A stretch of 64,000 bases of DNA from positions 1-64,000 of the forward strand of contig NZ_BCRM01000034.1 of NCBI RefSeq assembly GCF_001552595.1, given 5' to 3'. The notes under the pieces were generated by a model that ran no database searches, was not told where the DNA came from, and saw nothing but the letters and a program-made list of their open reading frames with translations. Origin of the DNA: Rhodococcus erythropolis NBRC 15567. Its GTDB lineage: Bacteria; Actinomycetota; Actinomycetes; Mycobacteriales; Mycobacteriaceae. Both the position numbers and the translations under genes were made by a program. Within the stretch, counting starts at the first letter, position 1. Each line of letters starts with the position of its first letter. Shown here in pieces: positions 1 to 13,300 of the stretch.

Positions 1-1350
1 TCGCCGATCCGGTTCTGCGACAGCAGTAGTCAAGACCGATTCGAAGGCGTACATCAGGCGTGAGGCGGTGGATTCCTCGAACAGATCAGTGGCGTAGGTC
101 AACTGAACGACAAGCCCTGCCGGTAGGCCGTCGTTGTCGAACTGTTCGGCCGCAACAAAATCGAGGTCGAACTGAGTGCTCACCACCGCAGGTTCGATGC
201 TCTCGATGTGCAACCCGTTGAGAGTCAACCGTGAATCGAGATGGTTCTGTAGTGCGAGGCTGACCTGGAAGAGCGGTGAATAGGACTGCGAACGAACGGG
301 ATCGAGTACCTCGACCAGACGCTCGAACGGAACGTCGCCGTGCGCAAAAGCCTGAAGATCGACGTCGCGGACTCGGGACAGCAGGTCGGTGAACTCCTCA
401 CCTGGATCGACTCTGGTGCGCAACACGACGGTCCCCACGAACATACCGACGAGATCGTCGAGCACGCGTTCGCCGCGCCCGGCGGTCGGCGTCCCGACGG
501 CAAAGTCGTAACTGCCGCTGAACCGTGACAGTACGACGGCCAGAGCAGCATGCAACACCATGAACGGCGTAGCGCGATGCCGTCGTGCCAGTTCGGAAAT
601 TGCCTGTTGCAGAGCAGGTTCGAGATGCACGCTCAGAAGCGATCCTCGTCCGGAGGCCTCAGCCGGGCGGGGCCGATCCAACGGGAGTTCGAGGACGGCG
701 GGCGCTCCCTCGAGAGCGTTCCGCCAGAAGTCCAACTGTCGTGTGACGAGTGAGGTCGACGATTCTTCCGAACCCAACGTCTCGAGCTGCCACAGCGCGT
801 AATCCGCGTACTGCACCTCGAGCGGCGCCCACAACGGCTCCATAGCTCGGGACCGCGCCTCGTACGCCACCATCACGTCACGCGTCAACGGACCCATCGA
901 GAAACCGTCACCCGCAATGTGATGCACCGTCATCGCCAGGACGTACTCGAACTCGTCAACCTGCAACAGCGAGGCTCGAACGGGGATCTCGGACGTGACG
1001 TCGAACGATACGCCGAGAACATCGGCCAGCACGCTGTGGAGCGAATCCCCCTGCACCGTGACAATGTCGAGAATGTCGAGAGCACGAGGTTCCTCGACGA
1101 CCTCCTGGTAACCCGTTCCGTCGTACTCCGGGTACACGGTTCTCAGGACCTCGTGGCGAGCGATCACGTCGGCGACACTGGCGCGCAACGCCTCGACATC
1201 CAATGGACCTGTGAATCGCAGAACCACCGGGATGTTGTATGCCGACGAATCGGGATCGAAGCGATTGAGGAACCACATACGAGTCTGCGCAGCGGAGAGC
1301 GGAATCCTCGCCGGCCTCGGCTGCGAACCCAGCGCGGGCCGCCGCGAAAG
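1..1350 (-). other. NRPS1 module 6: C domain, cut by window edge
   Basis: The start motif (IPLSAAQTRMWFLNRFDP) and HHIAGDG (902-930) are present and the domain is nearly complete at base 1. At least one more module must follow outside the window. Confidence 0.8.
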
Positions 1351-4300
1351 CTCGGCAGTTTCCACCACTGCAGCCAACTCTGCGACAGTGGGCGACTCGA
1401 AGACCACACGCACCGGCAAGTCCGTGCCCGCCGCGGCGTTGATCCGCCCGAGCACCCGAGTTGCACTGAGCGAATTGCCGCCGCGTTCGAAGAAGTCGTC
1501 GTCGATGCCCACCTCCCCCGTGCTTCCGCTGCCGAGAACCTCGGCAAAAGCGGTCGCCACCGACAGTTCGGCCGGTGTCGTCGGTGCACGGAAACCACGT
1601 GCCTCGAAGACTGGCTCCGGTAGCGCATGTCGATCTACCTTGCCTGTACTCCCCAGCGGCAGGGAGTCGAGCGTCATCAGCGTTGTCGGAACCATGTAGC
1701 CGGGCAGGGTGGCGCGCAGTCGTGCCAGAATCGCTGAGCTCTCGATGTCCGAGCCAGCTGCCGCGGTGACGTAGCCGACCAGGTTTTGCTCACCGGTGGC
1801 CGACGTCGTGACCGTGACCACCGCATCGCGGATCGGTCGTTCGGCGCGCAACGCTGTTTCGATCTCGCCGAGTTCGATGCGGAAACCTCGGACCTTGACC
1901 TGGAAATCTGCACGCTCGAGGTATTCGAGGCTGCCCGCGGCATTCCACCGAACCAGATCGCCGGTTCGATAGAGACGCTCTCCCGTTCCATTCGGGTCGG
2001 CGACGAAACGGCTCGAGTTCTGCCCCGCATCCCCGATGTACCCGCGCGCCAGCTGAACTCCAGCGAGATAGAGCTCACCTGCGACACCGGCCGGAACCGG
2101 GTGAAGCCGCTCGTCGAGTACATGCAGGCGCGTGTTCCAGGCGGGGGTTCCGATCGGAACTACGGCAACGTCTGCATCGCTCGTTCGGTGCGCTGTGACG
2201 CTGACCGCTGCTTCCGTGGGTCCGTACAGGTTGTAGACCTGCGCCGAACTCTGCTCTCGCATCTGCTTGGCTGTCTGTATCGGGAGGGTCTCGCCGATGC
2301 ACAGAATCCTGGTGAGCGAATTCGGCAGTCGGCGCTCGGACACACTGAGCAGCGACAACATCGAGGGGACGGCATGCAGTGTCGTGACGTGCTCACGCTC
2401 GATCAGCAGCGTGAGGTACTCGCCGTCCTGCTGTGCCCCGGACTCGGCGAGAATCATGCAGGCGCCGGTTTGCAACGCCCACCAGTATTCCCAAACGGAT
2501 AGGTCGAAGGTAGCTGCAGTTTTGACGAGTACGCGGTCGTGCGCGCCGAGCGGGAATTGATCCTGCTTCCACAAGAGTTGGTTCGTGATCGCTCGATGGG
2601 AAATCGCCACGCCCTTGGGCTTTCCGGTGGATCCCGAGGTGTAGATCGCGTACGCGATGTTGTCCGGTCGCAGGCAGGCGAGGCGTTCGCTGTCCCGAAT
2701 CGGTGCTGCGTCGTTTCCGTCCAGATCGAGAGTTTCGATGTCCACGACGTGGAACTGCCCGTCGAGCGAATCGCGGGAAGTGCTCAGAACAACTGCGGGC
2801 GCTGCGGATTCGAGGATGTGAGTCGTGCGTTCTGCCGGCTGATCCGGGTCTAGTGGAACGTAGGCCCCGCCTGCCTTCACCACTGCGTACATGGCAACGA
2901 CCAGTTCGACGGAGCGCCGCAGATTGAGCGCGACAGTCACTTCCGGGCCGACACCGATTCCGATCAGATACCGTGCCAGCCGGTTGCTTTCGGCGTCGAA
3001 CTCGGCGTAGGTCAGGCGACGGTCACCGAGAACCAGCGCTTCGGCGCGCGGTGTTCTGCGTACCTGGGCGTCGAACAGATCCGCGAGGGTCGTCTCTGGA
3101 ACGACGGTGTCGGTGCGGTTCCACGTGTTGACGGTGGCGGCGATCTCTTCGTCGCCGAGCAGAGCGACGTCGCCTACCGGGACGTCCGGGTTTCGACCGA
3201 TCGAATCGAGAACGCGCAGCAGACGGTTGGCGAATGTCGCCACTGTGGATTGGTCGAACAGATCCGTTGCATAGGTGAACGACGCCGACATCGAACCCGA
3301 GTCCCCAGGGGTGACGGTCAGGTGCAGGTCGAACTTCGCCGTCTCGACTGGGGCACCAACCGCCGCGATCTGCAGTCCGGGTAGCTCGAACATTGTCGGC
3401 GTGAGGTTCTGAAAGGACAGTGCCACCTGGAACAACGGATGGCGGGCCGTCGATCTGACCGGATCGATGATCTCGACGAGCCGCTCGAACGGTAGGTCCG
3501 CGTGCGCGAAGGCTGCGAGATCCTGATCGCGGGTGTGGTTCAGCAGGTCCGTGAACGGTGCTGCCGTGTTCACCTGGGTTCGCAATGCCAAGGTGTTCAC
3601 GAACATCCCCACGAGTGCATCGAGCGACTCGTGCCCTCGTCCCGCGATAGGCGAGCCGATGGTGATGTCAGCACTGTTGCCCAACCGGGCAAGCAGTGCG
3701 GCGAATGCCGCGTGGACCACCATGAACAGGCTCGCGCCTGATCCGACAGCAAGATCACGCAGTCGATCGGCGGTGTCCGAGCCGATCGTGAAGTGAATCT
3801 CCTTGCCGCGGTAGCTCTGACGGGGCGGACGTTGCCTGTCCGTCGGCAATTTCAACAGGTCCGGAATTCCGGCGAGCGCAGAGGTCCAGAACTGAATTTG
3901 TCTCTGAGCATCGGCGGAGGGATTCGCGTCCGTGCCGAGCAGATCATGTTGCCAGAGCGCGTAATCCGCATACTGCACGGGCAACGGTGTCCACTGTGGA
4001 GCTTCGCCGCGAGACCGCGAAACGTAGGCACCCATGACGTCGGCGGCCAGGGGTCCGAGCGATGATCCGTCCGATGCGATGTGATGCATGACGACGGCGA
4101 GCACATGTTCGGTCTCGGAGATTCGATACAGAGCGGTCCGCAGTGGTACGTCAGTTGTCACGTCGAATCCGGTGCCGGCAAGAGCAAAGAGCCGCTGCGA
4201 CGCTTCGGCTTCGGTGACGTCATGCGGAACCAGATCGAGATCCACCGAAGACTCGGGCAGGATTTCCTGGCGCGGACCGTACGGGGAATCCGGATAGTAG

Positions 4301-7300
4301 GTACGCAACGACTCGTGGCGTTGGACCACGTCACGAAGCGCGAGAGCCAACGCCGGCGTGTCCAGGGTTCCGCTCAGACGAAGCGCCAGGGGCAGGTTGT
4401 CCGTGGCAGCCGCGGTGTCGAATCGATTGAGGAACCACATCCGATTCTGCGCCGGTGAGAGCGGAATACGTTCAGGTCGCGGTCGTGCTTCCAATCGGGG
4501 CTGATCATCACGTTCTGCCGAGTCTGCCACCAGTGCGAGTTCTGCGACGGTCGGCGCCTCGAACAGCGCCCGAACCCCGAGTTTGATCCCGAACGTGGCG
4601 TTGACTCGGGCAATCGCCCGAGTCGCGCTGAGCGAGTTTCCACCCAGCTCGAAGAAACTGTCTTCTGCGCCGACGGTATCGGTACCGAGAACGTCGACAA
4701 AAGCGCTCGCGACACGAATCTCTGCGAGTGTGGTCGGCACCCGGAACGTCGCCGAGGCGATGAACTCCGGAACGGGAAGTGCTGCGCGATCAAGCTTTCC
4801 GGCCGGAGTCAGGGGTAGCAGATCCAGCAGGATCACTGCACTGGGCACCGAGGCACGTGGCAGCACCGCGGATACGGCTTCGAGGACGGACTCCGCCGAC
4901 ACCGCATCTGTGGTGGTGACGTAACCGACGAGTTGATCGCCGAGAGAGTCATGTCGGTGAACAGTGGCGGCAGCAGCGCTCACTCCGCGAACGGAGGCGA
5001 GCGCTGATTCGATCTCCCCCAGTTCGATGCGGAGCCCGCGAAGCTGAACTTGGGCGTCGGATCGTCCGATGTACGCCAGTTCGCCCTGCTCGGTCCAGGC
5101 GACGACGTCGCCGGTCCGGTACATCCGCGCGCCCGATGCACCGAACGGGTTCGCCACGAAGCGTTCTGCGGTCAATGCCGCGCGCCGGTTGTACCCACGT
5201 GCCAGGCCGGGTCCCGACAGATACAGCTCGCCCCTGACACCGACGGGGACGGGATTGAGGGCGGAATCGAGGACCAGAACGTGTGCGCCTTCGAGCGGAA
5301 TACCGATCGTGACGGGCGAGAGTGACGTGTGACGGTGTTGCTCGCCGTCACCGACCAGAGCTGCAGTGTCGTGGAGAGCCCCGGTCTTGGTGATGACGAT
5401 GGTGCTCTCGGTCGGCCCGTAACTGTTGAAGAGTCTTGTCTGGCTGGGAAAACGGTCGAGTAGCTGCGGCGGAAAGACGTCGCCGCCGAGCACGACGACT
5501 TCGAGATCCGACAAAATGCCTGCGTCGACGGTGGTCATCGCAGCAGGAGCCGTCACCACATGGGTGACGCGATGACGCCGGATCACGTCGGTGAGTTCCT
5601 CGCCGGCAATGACGGACGGCGGTGTGATCACCATCGTGGCACCGGCGGTGAACGCGAGGATCATCTCGAACATGGACGCGTCGAAGCTGGCCGAGGACAG
5701 TCGCAGTACCCGAGAACCGCGCGATACCGCCAGATCAGTGCGGGTCCGAGCGGAGAACACGGACAGTCCCCGGTGAGTGACAGCGACGCCCTTGGGGAGA
5801 CCGGTCGAGCCTGACGTGTAGATCAGGTAGGCAACATGATCCGCGTGCAATGGGCGGATCCGATCGGCATCGTCGACCTGCGCTGCGAGGTAGCGATCGA
5901 GGTCGAGATAGTCGATCTCGATCGTATCGATTCCGTTCGGAAGTGTTGGCGCCGTCTCGGAGTCGGTGATCACGACCAGCGCTGCAGAGTCTGCCAGCAT
6001 GTGTGCGATGCGCTCGTCGGGATACGTCGGATCCACCGGAACGTACGTTGCTCCGGACTTGGCAACAGCCCACAGTGCGAGGATGGACTGCGTCGAACGT
6101 GGAAGAGACACCGCAACAGCTGTTTCGGGGCCTATCCCACGTTCGATGAGGAGCCGAGCCAGCTGTGAGGATCGCACATCCAGCTCGCTGTACGTCATCT
6201 CACCGTACGACTCGGAAACGATTGCCACATTCGCGGATTCCGAGTGCAGGGTCAACAGATCTGCCAGGGTGCGAACCGTTGGCGCTGACGGACCGAATGC
6301 CGAAGTAAGTCTGGTGTATTCGTTCTCGTCCAGAACGGCGATATCCGCGATTGCCACTTCCGGAGTCTCGACAATCTGCGCGAGAATCCGGTGGAACCGC
6401 TGCGCAAATCCGTCCACGGACGTGCCGGTGAAGAGGGCTGTGGCGTATGTCCAGGTGAGATTCAACGAATCTGCGTGCTGGACCATCGTGATCTGGAGGT
6501 CGAACTTTGCCGCCGCGACTGCGTTGTCCACGGCTTCGATCTCGAGACCAGGCAGCGTGAACGCAGCGGTTCCCTCTTGCTCCTGAGACAGAGCCACCTG
6601 GAAGATCGGCGCGTGGGCCTGGGAGCGAGCGGGTTGCAGTATGTCGATCAGCCGCTCGAATGGTAGGTCGGCATTCTCGAACGCAGTGAGGTCAGTGGCT
6701 CGCACCTGCGCCAACAGATCGAGGAACGACATCGCCGGGGTGAGACGGCTGCGTAGTGCCACCGTGCCGACGAACATTCCGACCACGTCGTCCAGCGCTT
6801 GTTGGCCGCGTCCGGAAATCGGTGTCCCGATCACCACGTCGTCGGTCGCACCGAGGTTGGACAGGAGCACCGCGAGGGCCGCCTGGAGCACCATGAAGGT
6901 CGTGGCGCCCTGTGTGCGGCCCAACTGCCCGAGTGCAGTGACCATCGCGGGCGCCAACACCAGTTCGGTGTTCGCTCCGCGCAGCGACGCAATCGCCGGC
7001 CGCGGGAAATCGGCCGGAAGTTCGAGAAGCTCCGGCGCGCCGGCCAACTGGCCACGCCAATACTCGGCCTGCGCCGAAGCAAGACTGGTCTGATCACTTT
7101 CCGAACCGAGGACCTGGTGTTGCCACACGCTGTAATCCGGATACTGAACAACCAACGGGGCCGGTGACGGCTCCGTACCCGAACGGCGCGCCGAGTAAGC
7201 CAGAACGAGATCCCGTGCGAGCGGCGCCACTGACGCACCGTCCGCGGCTATGTGGTGAATCACGGCGACCAGGATGTGTTCGTCAGCCGAGAGCTCGAAC

Positions 7301-10300
7301 AGGTTTACCCGCAACGGGATTGCTCTGGTGACGTCGAACCCCTCGTCCACAGCGCCGACAATCTGATCGGCAACCTGTTCCGGAGAAACCACCGTGTGAC
7401 GAAAAGGAACGTCGACGTCGTCGAGAATCCGCTGGAAAGGCCCTTCGGCATCGTCAGGGAATATCGTCCGCAAGGATTCGTGGCGAAGAACGATGTCCGA
7501 CAGAGATTCTCGGAGAGCCACTGAATCCAGCCGGCCGCGCAGGCGAAGGACGAGCGGGATGTTGTACGCGGGCGAGGCAGGATCGTATCGATTGAGAATC
7601 CACATTCGCGATTGCGCCGGCGAGAGCGGGATTCGCTCGGGCCGAGGCCCGGCGGCCAGAGCGGGCCGCGTTCCGCTCTGCGCTGCATCGACTGCCACAG
7701 CGAGGGCCGCGACTGTCCTGGCATCGAAGAGAACCCGAACCGGGAGGGTGACTGAGAGTTCGGTGCCGACCCGTCCCATCACTCGGGTAGCACTCAGAGA
7801 GTTTCCACCGATGTCGAAGAAGTCGTCCGTCATGCTGACCTGGTCGACTGCCAGGACGTCACCGAAGATCCGGCCGATCAACTCCTCCGTCTTCGTGACG
7901 GGTGCGACATACGCATTCCGGCGCATCGTCGGGGCAGGCAGCGCGCGGAAATCGACCTTTCCGGCCGGCGTCAACGGAATTTCCTCGAGAACGATCACAG
8001 AGGAAGGAACCATGTGTGCCGGCAGTCGACTGGAGACGAAGGTGCGCACTTCTTCCGGATCCAGATGACCACCGACCACGTACGAGTGCAGCCCGACGGT
8101 GTCGTCTGCTGTCGTCACCGCAGTTCGTACACCGGAGTGCGCACCGAGCACCGCGTCGATCTCACCGAGTTCGATGCGGAAGCCGCGAATCTTGACCTGC
8201 GAGTCACTGCGGCCGAGATACTCGAGTTCCGTTCCACGACGTCGCACGAGGTCTCCGGTGCGGTACATCCGCAGCCCCGAACGTGAGGGGTCGGCAACAA
8301 ATCGAGACGCTGTCAGGTCGCCGCGATGGTGGTAACCGCGGGCAAGTCCACGCCCGGTCAGATACAGCTCACCTGTCACTCCGTCCGGAACTGGACGGAG
8401 GCGAGAGTCGAGAACATGTGCGACGGTGCCGCGAACAGGACTACCGATGGTGATCCGATCAGTCGCCGACATGGGCCCCGCGAGGGTAGCCATGACGGTG
8501 GCCTCGGTGGGACCGTATGCGTTGAACATCTTTCGCGCCGATGCCCACTGCGCGACCAACGCGGCGTCGCACGCTTCACCGCCGACGATCACCGCACCGA
8601 GATCCGGAACCTCTGCCGGTTCGATCGTAGCCAGGGCAGCCGGGGTCACAAATGCGTGACTGATCTTCGACGCCCGCATGAGGGCTGCGAGTTCGCTTCC
8701 GCCGTAGATGCCGGTGGGAACAACAAGCATCGCGGCACCGGCACCGACAGCCATGGCCAGTTCGAGCACAGATGCGTCGAAGCTGGGGGAAGCGAAATGC
8801 ATCGTGCGACTGAGGTTGTCGAGTTCGTATCGGCAAACCTGCTCGTCGACCAGCGCCGCGAGACCCGCATGGGAGACGGCGACGCCCTTCGGAGTGCCGG
8901 TGGATCCCGACGTGTAGATGACGTACGCGGTGTGGTCCGTGCGAATCGGTGACGTGCGCTCGGAATCGAGGATTCGCGTGTCACTGACGTCGTCGCGATC
9001 AAGCGACGCCACGACTTCTTCCGTCAGCGTCAGGATCGCGCCCGAATCAGTGAGCATGTGCTCGATTCGCTCGGCCGGGTAGCTCGGGTCGACGGGTACG
9101 AACGCGGCTCCGGTCTTGGCAACGGCCCAAGTGGCGAGTACAGAAGAGGCCGATCGTGGAATGGCGATCGCCACTACCGATTCAGGGCCGATCCCTCGCG
9201 CTACGAGTGCCCGCGCCCACCGATTGGTACGCCGGTCTACATCGTCGTATGAGAGTTCGAGGTCGCCGCAGAGTATGGCCGGACCACCGTTGGATTTGCT
9301 GACCCCGGCCGTGAGGATCTCCGGCAGCGTCAGCTCCGTCAAGACGACCGAATGAGCAGTTTCCTGACGTTCGATTTCTGGCAGCGTCCGCAGATCGAGG
9401 TCACCGACCACTGATTCCGGTTCGGCGACAACAGCGTCGAGAATGGCGACGAACCGATCCGCGAGCTCGCGCACAGTCGATTCGTCGAAGACGTCGAGGG
9501 CATAGGTCCACGTCGTGGTCACCGCCCCGTCCCGGCCCGGCGTCGAGATGTCCAGTTGGAGATCGAATTTCGAGATCGGAGCATCCAACGGGACCTGAGA
9601 GACGGCAAGGCCGGGAAGCTGCACGGATGGAGTCGGGATATCGCCGGTCGCGAGTACCACCTGGAAGAAGGGGTGGTGCGCCGTCGAGCGAGGCGGGTCG
9701 AGCACCTCGACGAGACGCTCGAACGGAATATCTGAGTGGGCAAATGCCGAGAGGTCGGCGTTACGGGTCGATTCGAGCAATCCGCGGAACGAAGCCGTCG
9801 GATCCACCTGAGTCCGGAGAACCACGGTTCCGACGAACATGCCGACGAGGTTGTCGAGGGCCTGATCGCCGCGTCCGCTGACCGGGGTGCCGATCGCGAT
9901 GTCGGACTCCCCCGCCATCCGAGACAGCAGTACCGACAACGCCGTGTGCAGCACCATGAACGGTGTGGACCGAGTGCTGCGAGCCAGGGATTCGACGGCG
10001 CGGTGCGTCTGCGCCGAGAGGGTCGACGACACCGTCGCACCTCGATAGGACGCGACTGTGGGATGCGGCCGATCCGTCGGGAAATCGAGGCGGGTCGGGA
10101 CGTGCGCCAATGCAGCACGCCAGTATTCGATCTGGCGCGCTGCCTCCGATTCCGGATCGTCCTCGTTGCCGAGAGAATCGATCTTCCAGAGCGTGTAGTC
10201 CGCGTAGTGAACGCTCAACGGCGACCACTGTGGCGCGGTTCCCGCGAGCCGTGACGCGTAGGCCGTCATCACATCCGCGGCCAGTGGTTGCATCGACCAA

Positions 10301-13300
10301 CCGTCGCCACTGATGTGGTGGACGACGAGTACAAGAATATGCTCCCGACCAGACCTCCGGAGAAGCGAAGCCCGCACCGGAACCTCGGTGGTGACGTCGA
10401 ACCCGGCACCGACCAATTCGCCGATAGCCGCGACGGGGTCACTGACATCCGCGGGTTCGAGAGCAACTGGCGCGTCGTCGAGAATGCGCTGGTAAGGACC
10501 TTGATCCGAATCCGGATAGAGAGTGCGCAGCACCTCGTGCCGGTCGATGACATCGCTGATCGCCTGGCGCAAAACCTGAACGTTCAGGTCGCCGGACAAC
10601 GAGAGTGCTGCCGCGATGTTGTACGCCCCGGATTCCGGATCGAATCGGTTGAGGAACCACATACGTTGCTGGGCCGGTGAGAGCGGAATCCGGTCCGGTC
10701 GAGGGCGCAGTCCGAGCTCGGTGAACCTGGACGGCGCGCTGCCGGCGACGAGTCCGGCCAGCGCACCAACTGTCGGAGCGTCGAACAGGTCTCGGACACC
10801 CAGAGTCGATCCCAGTGCCGAGTTGATCCGTGCCACCACCCGCGCAGCCGTCAGAGAGTTGCCACCGAGCGCGAAGTAGTCGGCGGTGAGGCCGATTTCG
10901 CTCACACCGAGGAGTTCGACAAAGATCGCGGCAATGGTCTTTTCGGGTTCGGTGACGGGAGCGACGTACTCAGCTGCCGCCGAATCCGGTTCCGGCAGCG
11001 CACGCCGGTCGAGTTTTCCGTTGGGGCCCAGCGGCATCGACGTCAAGAACACGAATGCGGAGGGAACCATGTAGGTAGGCAGCTTCGCCTGCGCGTGCGC
11101 GCTGAGAAGGGCACTGTCGATTGCCGAATCAGCTGTCACGTAGGCGATCAGACGATCCTGACGGACGACGGTGGCGGCCGAGAGAACTCCCGACAGTTCC
11201 AACAGGACCCCGTCGATTTCTCCGAGTTCCAAGCGCTGCCCGCGAAGCTTCACCTGGAAGTCGGTACGACCCAGATACTCGATCTCACCGGTGGAGTTCC
11301 ACATGACGAGGTCGCCGGTCCGATACATCCGGCCGGGACCGAAGGGGTTGGCTACGAAACGATCTGCTGTCAAGTCAGAGCGTTGCACGTAGCCGCGGGC
11401 GAGTTGGACTCCCGCGAGATAGAGTTCTCCCGCCACTCCGATCGGGCTCGGCGCGAGGCGGTGGTCCAGCACATAGGTCTGAGTGTTCCAGACCGGAGCG
11501 CCGATCGGCACCGGACCTGTTGCGGCGGCATCCGTCTGGTGGAAAGTGACATCGACGGCAGCTTCGGTGGGACCGTAAAGATTGTGCAGACGTGCACCGA
11601 ATCGTTCGTGGAAGCGAACGACCGTCGCACGCGGAAGTGCCTCGCCGCTGGCGAACACCTGACGAACGGATCGAAGTTGTGCGAGATCTCCGTCGACGAG
11701 GAAGACGTCGAGCATCGACGGGACGAAGTGCAAGGTGGTGACACCTTCGCGAGCGATCAGCTCGGAGAGGTACCGAGAATCGCGATGTCCATCGGGTTCT
11801 GCAACTACCAGTCGCGAGCCGGCGACGAATGGCCAGAACAACTCCCACACCGAGACGTCGAAGGTGGCGGGTGTCTTGTGCAGCACGACGTCGTGACGGC
11901 CGAGCGGATATTCATGTTGCATCCACAGCAGGCGATTGACTATCGCTCGATGCGACACTGCAACGCCCTTGGGCTTTCCGGTGGACCCGGATGTGAAGAT
12001 CACATAAGCAACGTGATCCGGTGATACACGACCGAGACGCTCGACGTCTGCGAGCCGCTCGGTGGAGTACCCCGACAGATCGATCTCGTCGAGAAGTACG
12101 GGGTTGACCCCATCGGGCAGCGATGTGGCGTCGGCCGCGACCGACAGGACGACCGACGGTGCTCCGATGTCGAGCAGGTACCGGATCCGCTCGTCCGGAT
12201 GCTGCGGATCGATCGGAAGATACGCACCGCCGGCTGCGATGACGGCGTGCACTGCCACCACGTACTGCGCGCTCCGGTGCAGAGCGATCGCGACCAGTGA
12301 CTCCGGCCCGACGCCGCGTTCTACGAGGTGACGAGCGAGAGAGTTGACCTGGGACCGAAATTCTCCGCGACTGATCGTCGTGCCCGCGAAGGTCAGTGCA
12401 GCATCGGCCAAGTCGGCGATACCCGAGTCGACGATTTCCGAGTCGGCGATTTCCGAGTCGGCGCCGAGTAGGTCGAGCAGCGTCTTGTCAGCGATGACGT
12501 GGGAAGTGTCGTTCCACTCGTCGAGTACGAGCCGTCGTTCGGCCGCGTCGAGATAGTCGATGTCCCGGATACGGATTTTCTCGCCAGTCATCGCGCCCAG
12601 TATCGATGCAAGGCGTCGGCCTACACGCTCTGTTGCGTCGTGGTCCATCGCATCGGGTGCGTACTCGATGGTGAGGTGAAGGCTCGGTTCGAGGACCGTG
12701 ATCAGGGCGAGCGGGTAGTGAGTCGCGTCGGCGACCTCGATTCCCGTAACTCGCATCCCGGCGATATCCGTCGCGGATTCGAGCGCCGAACGGTCGACGG
12801 GATATGACTCGAACACCGTCAACGTGTCGAACATCGCGCCGGCGCCCACGGCCGACTGCACCTCGGCCAGGCCGACGTGGTGACTGTCGAGCAGCCGAAC
12901 CTGCTCGGACTGAACGTGTTCGAGGAGTTCGGACACCGAATTGTCCGGGTTGACACGAACGCGAACAGGAACTGTGTTGATGAACAACCCGAGAATGTCT
13001 TCGACCCCGGTCAGCGACGCGGGTCGACCCGAGACGGTGGCTCCGAACACGACGTCGTCGCGTCCGAGCATTCCACTGAGCAGTAGACCCCACGCAGTCT
13101 GGACGACAGTGTTGACCGTGACGCCGCTGCGCCTGGCCAACTCGAAGATCGCCTCGGTCGACGAGGCTTCCAGCGGGACTTCGACATCCACGGGAACTGC
13201 GTGCACGGAGGACTCCGTACGGTGTGGTGCGATCAGCGTCGGTTCGTCTACTCCAGACAGTGCGCCGATCCACCTGTCCAATGCCGCGCCGTTGTCTTGT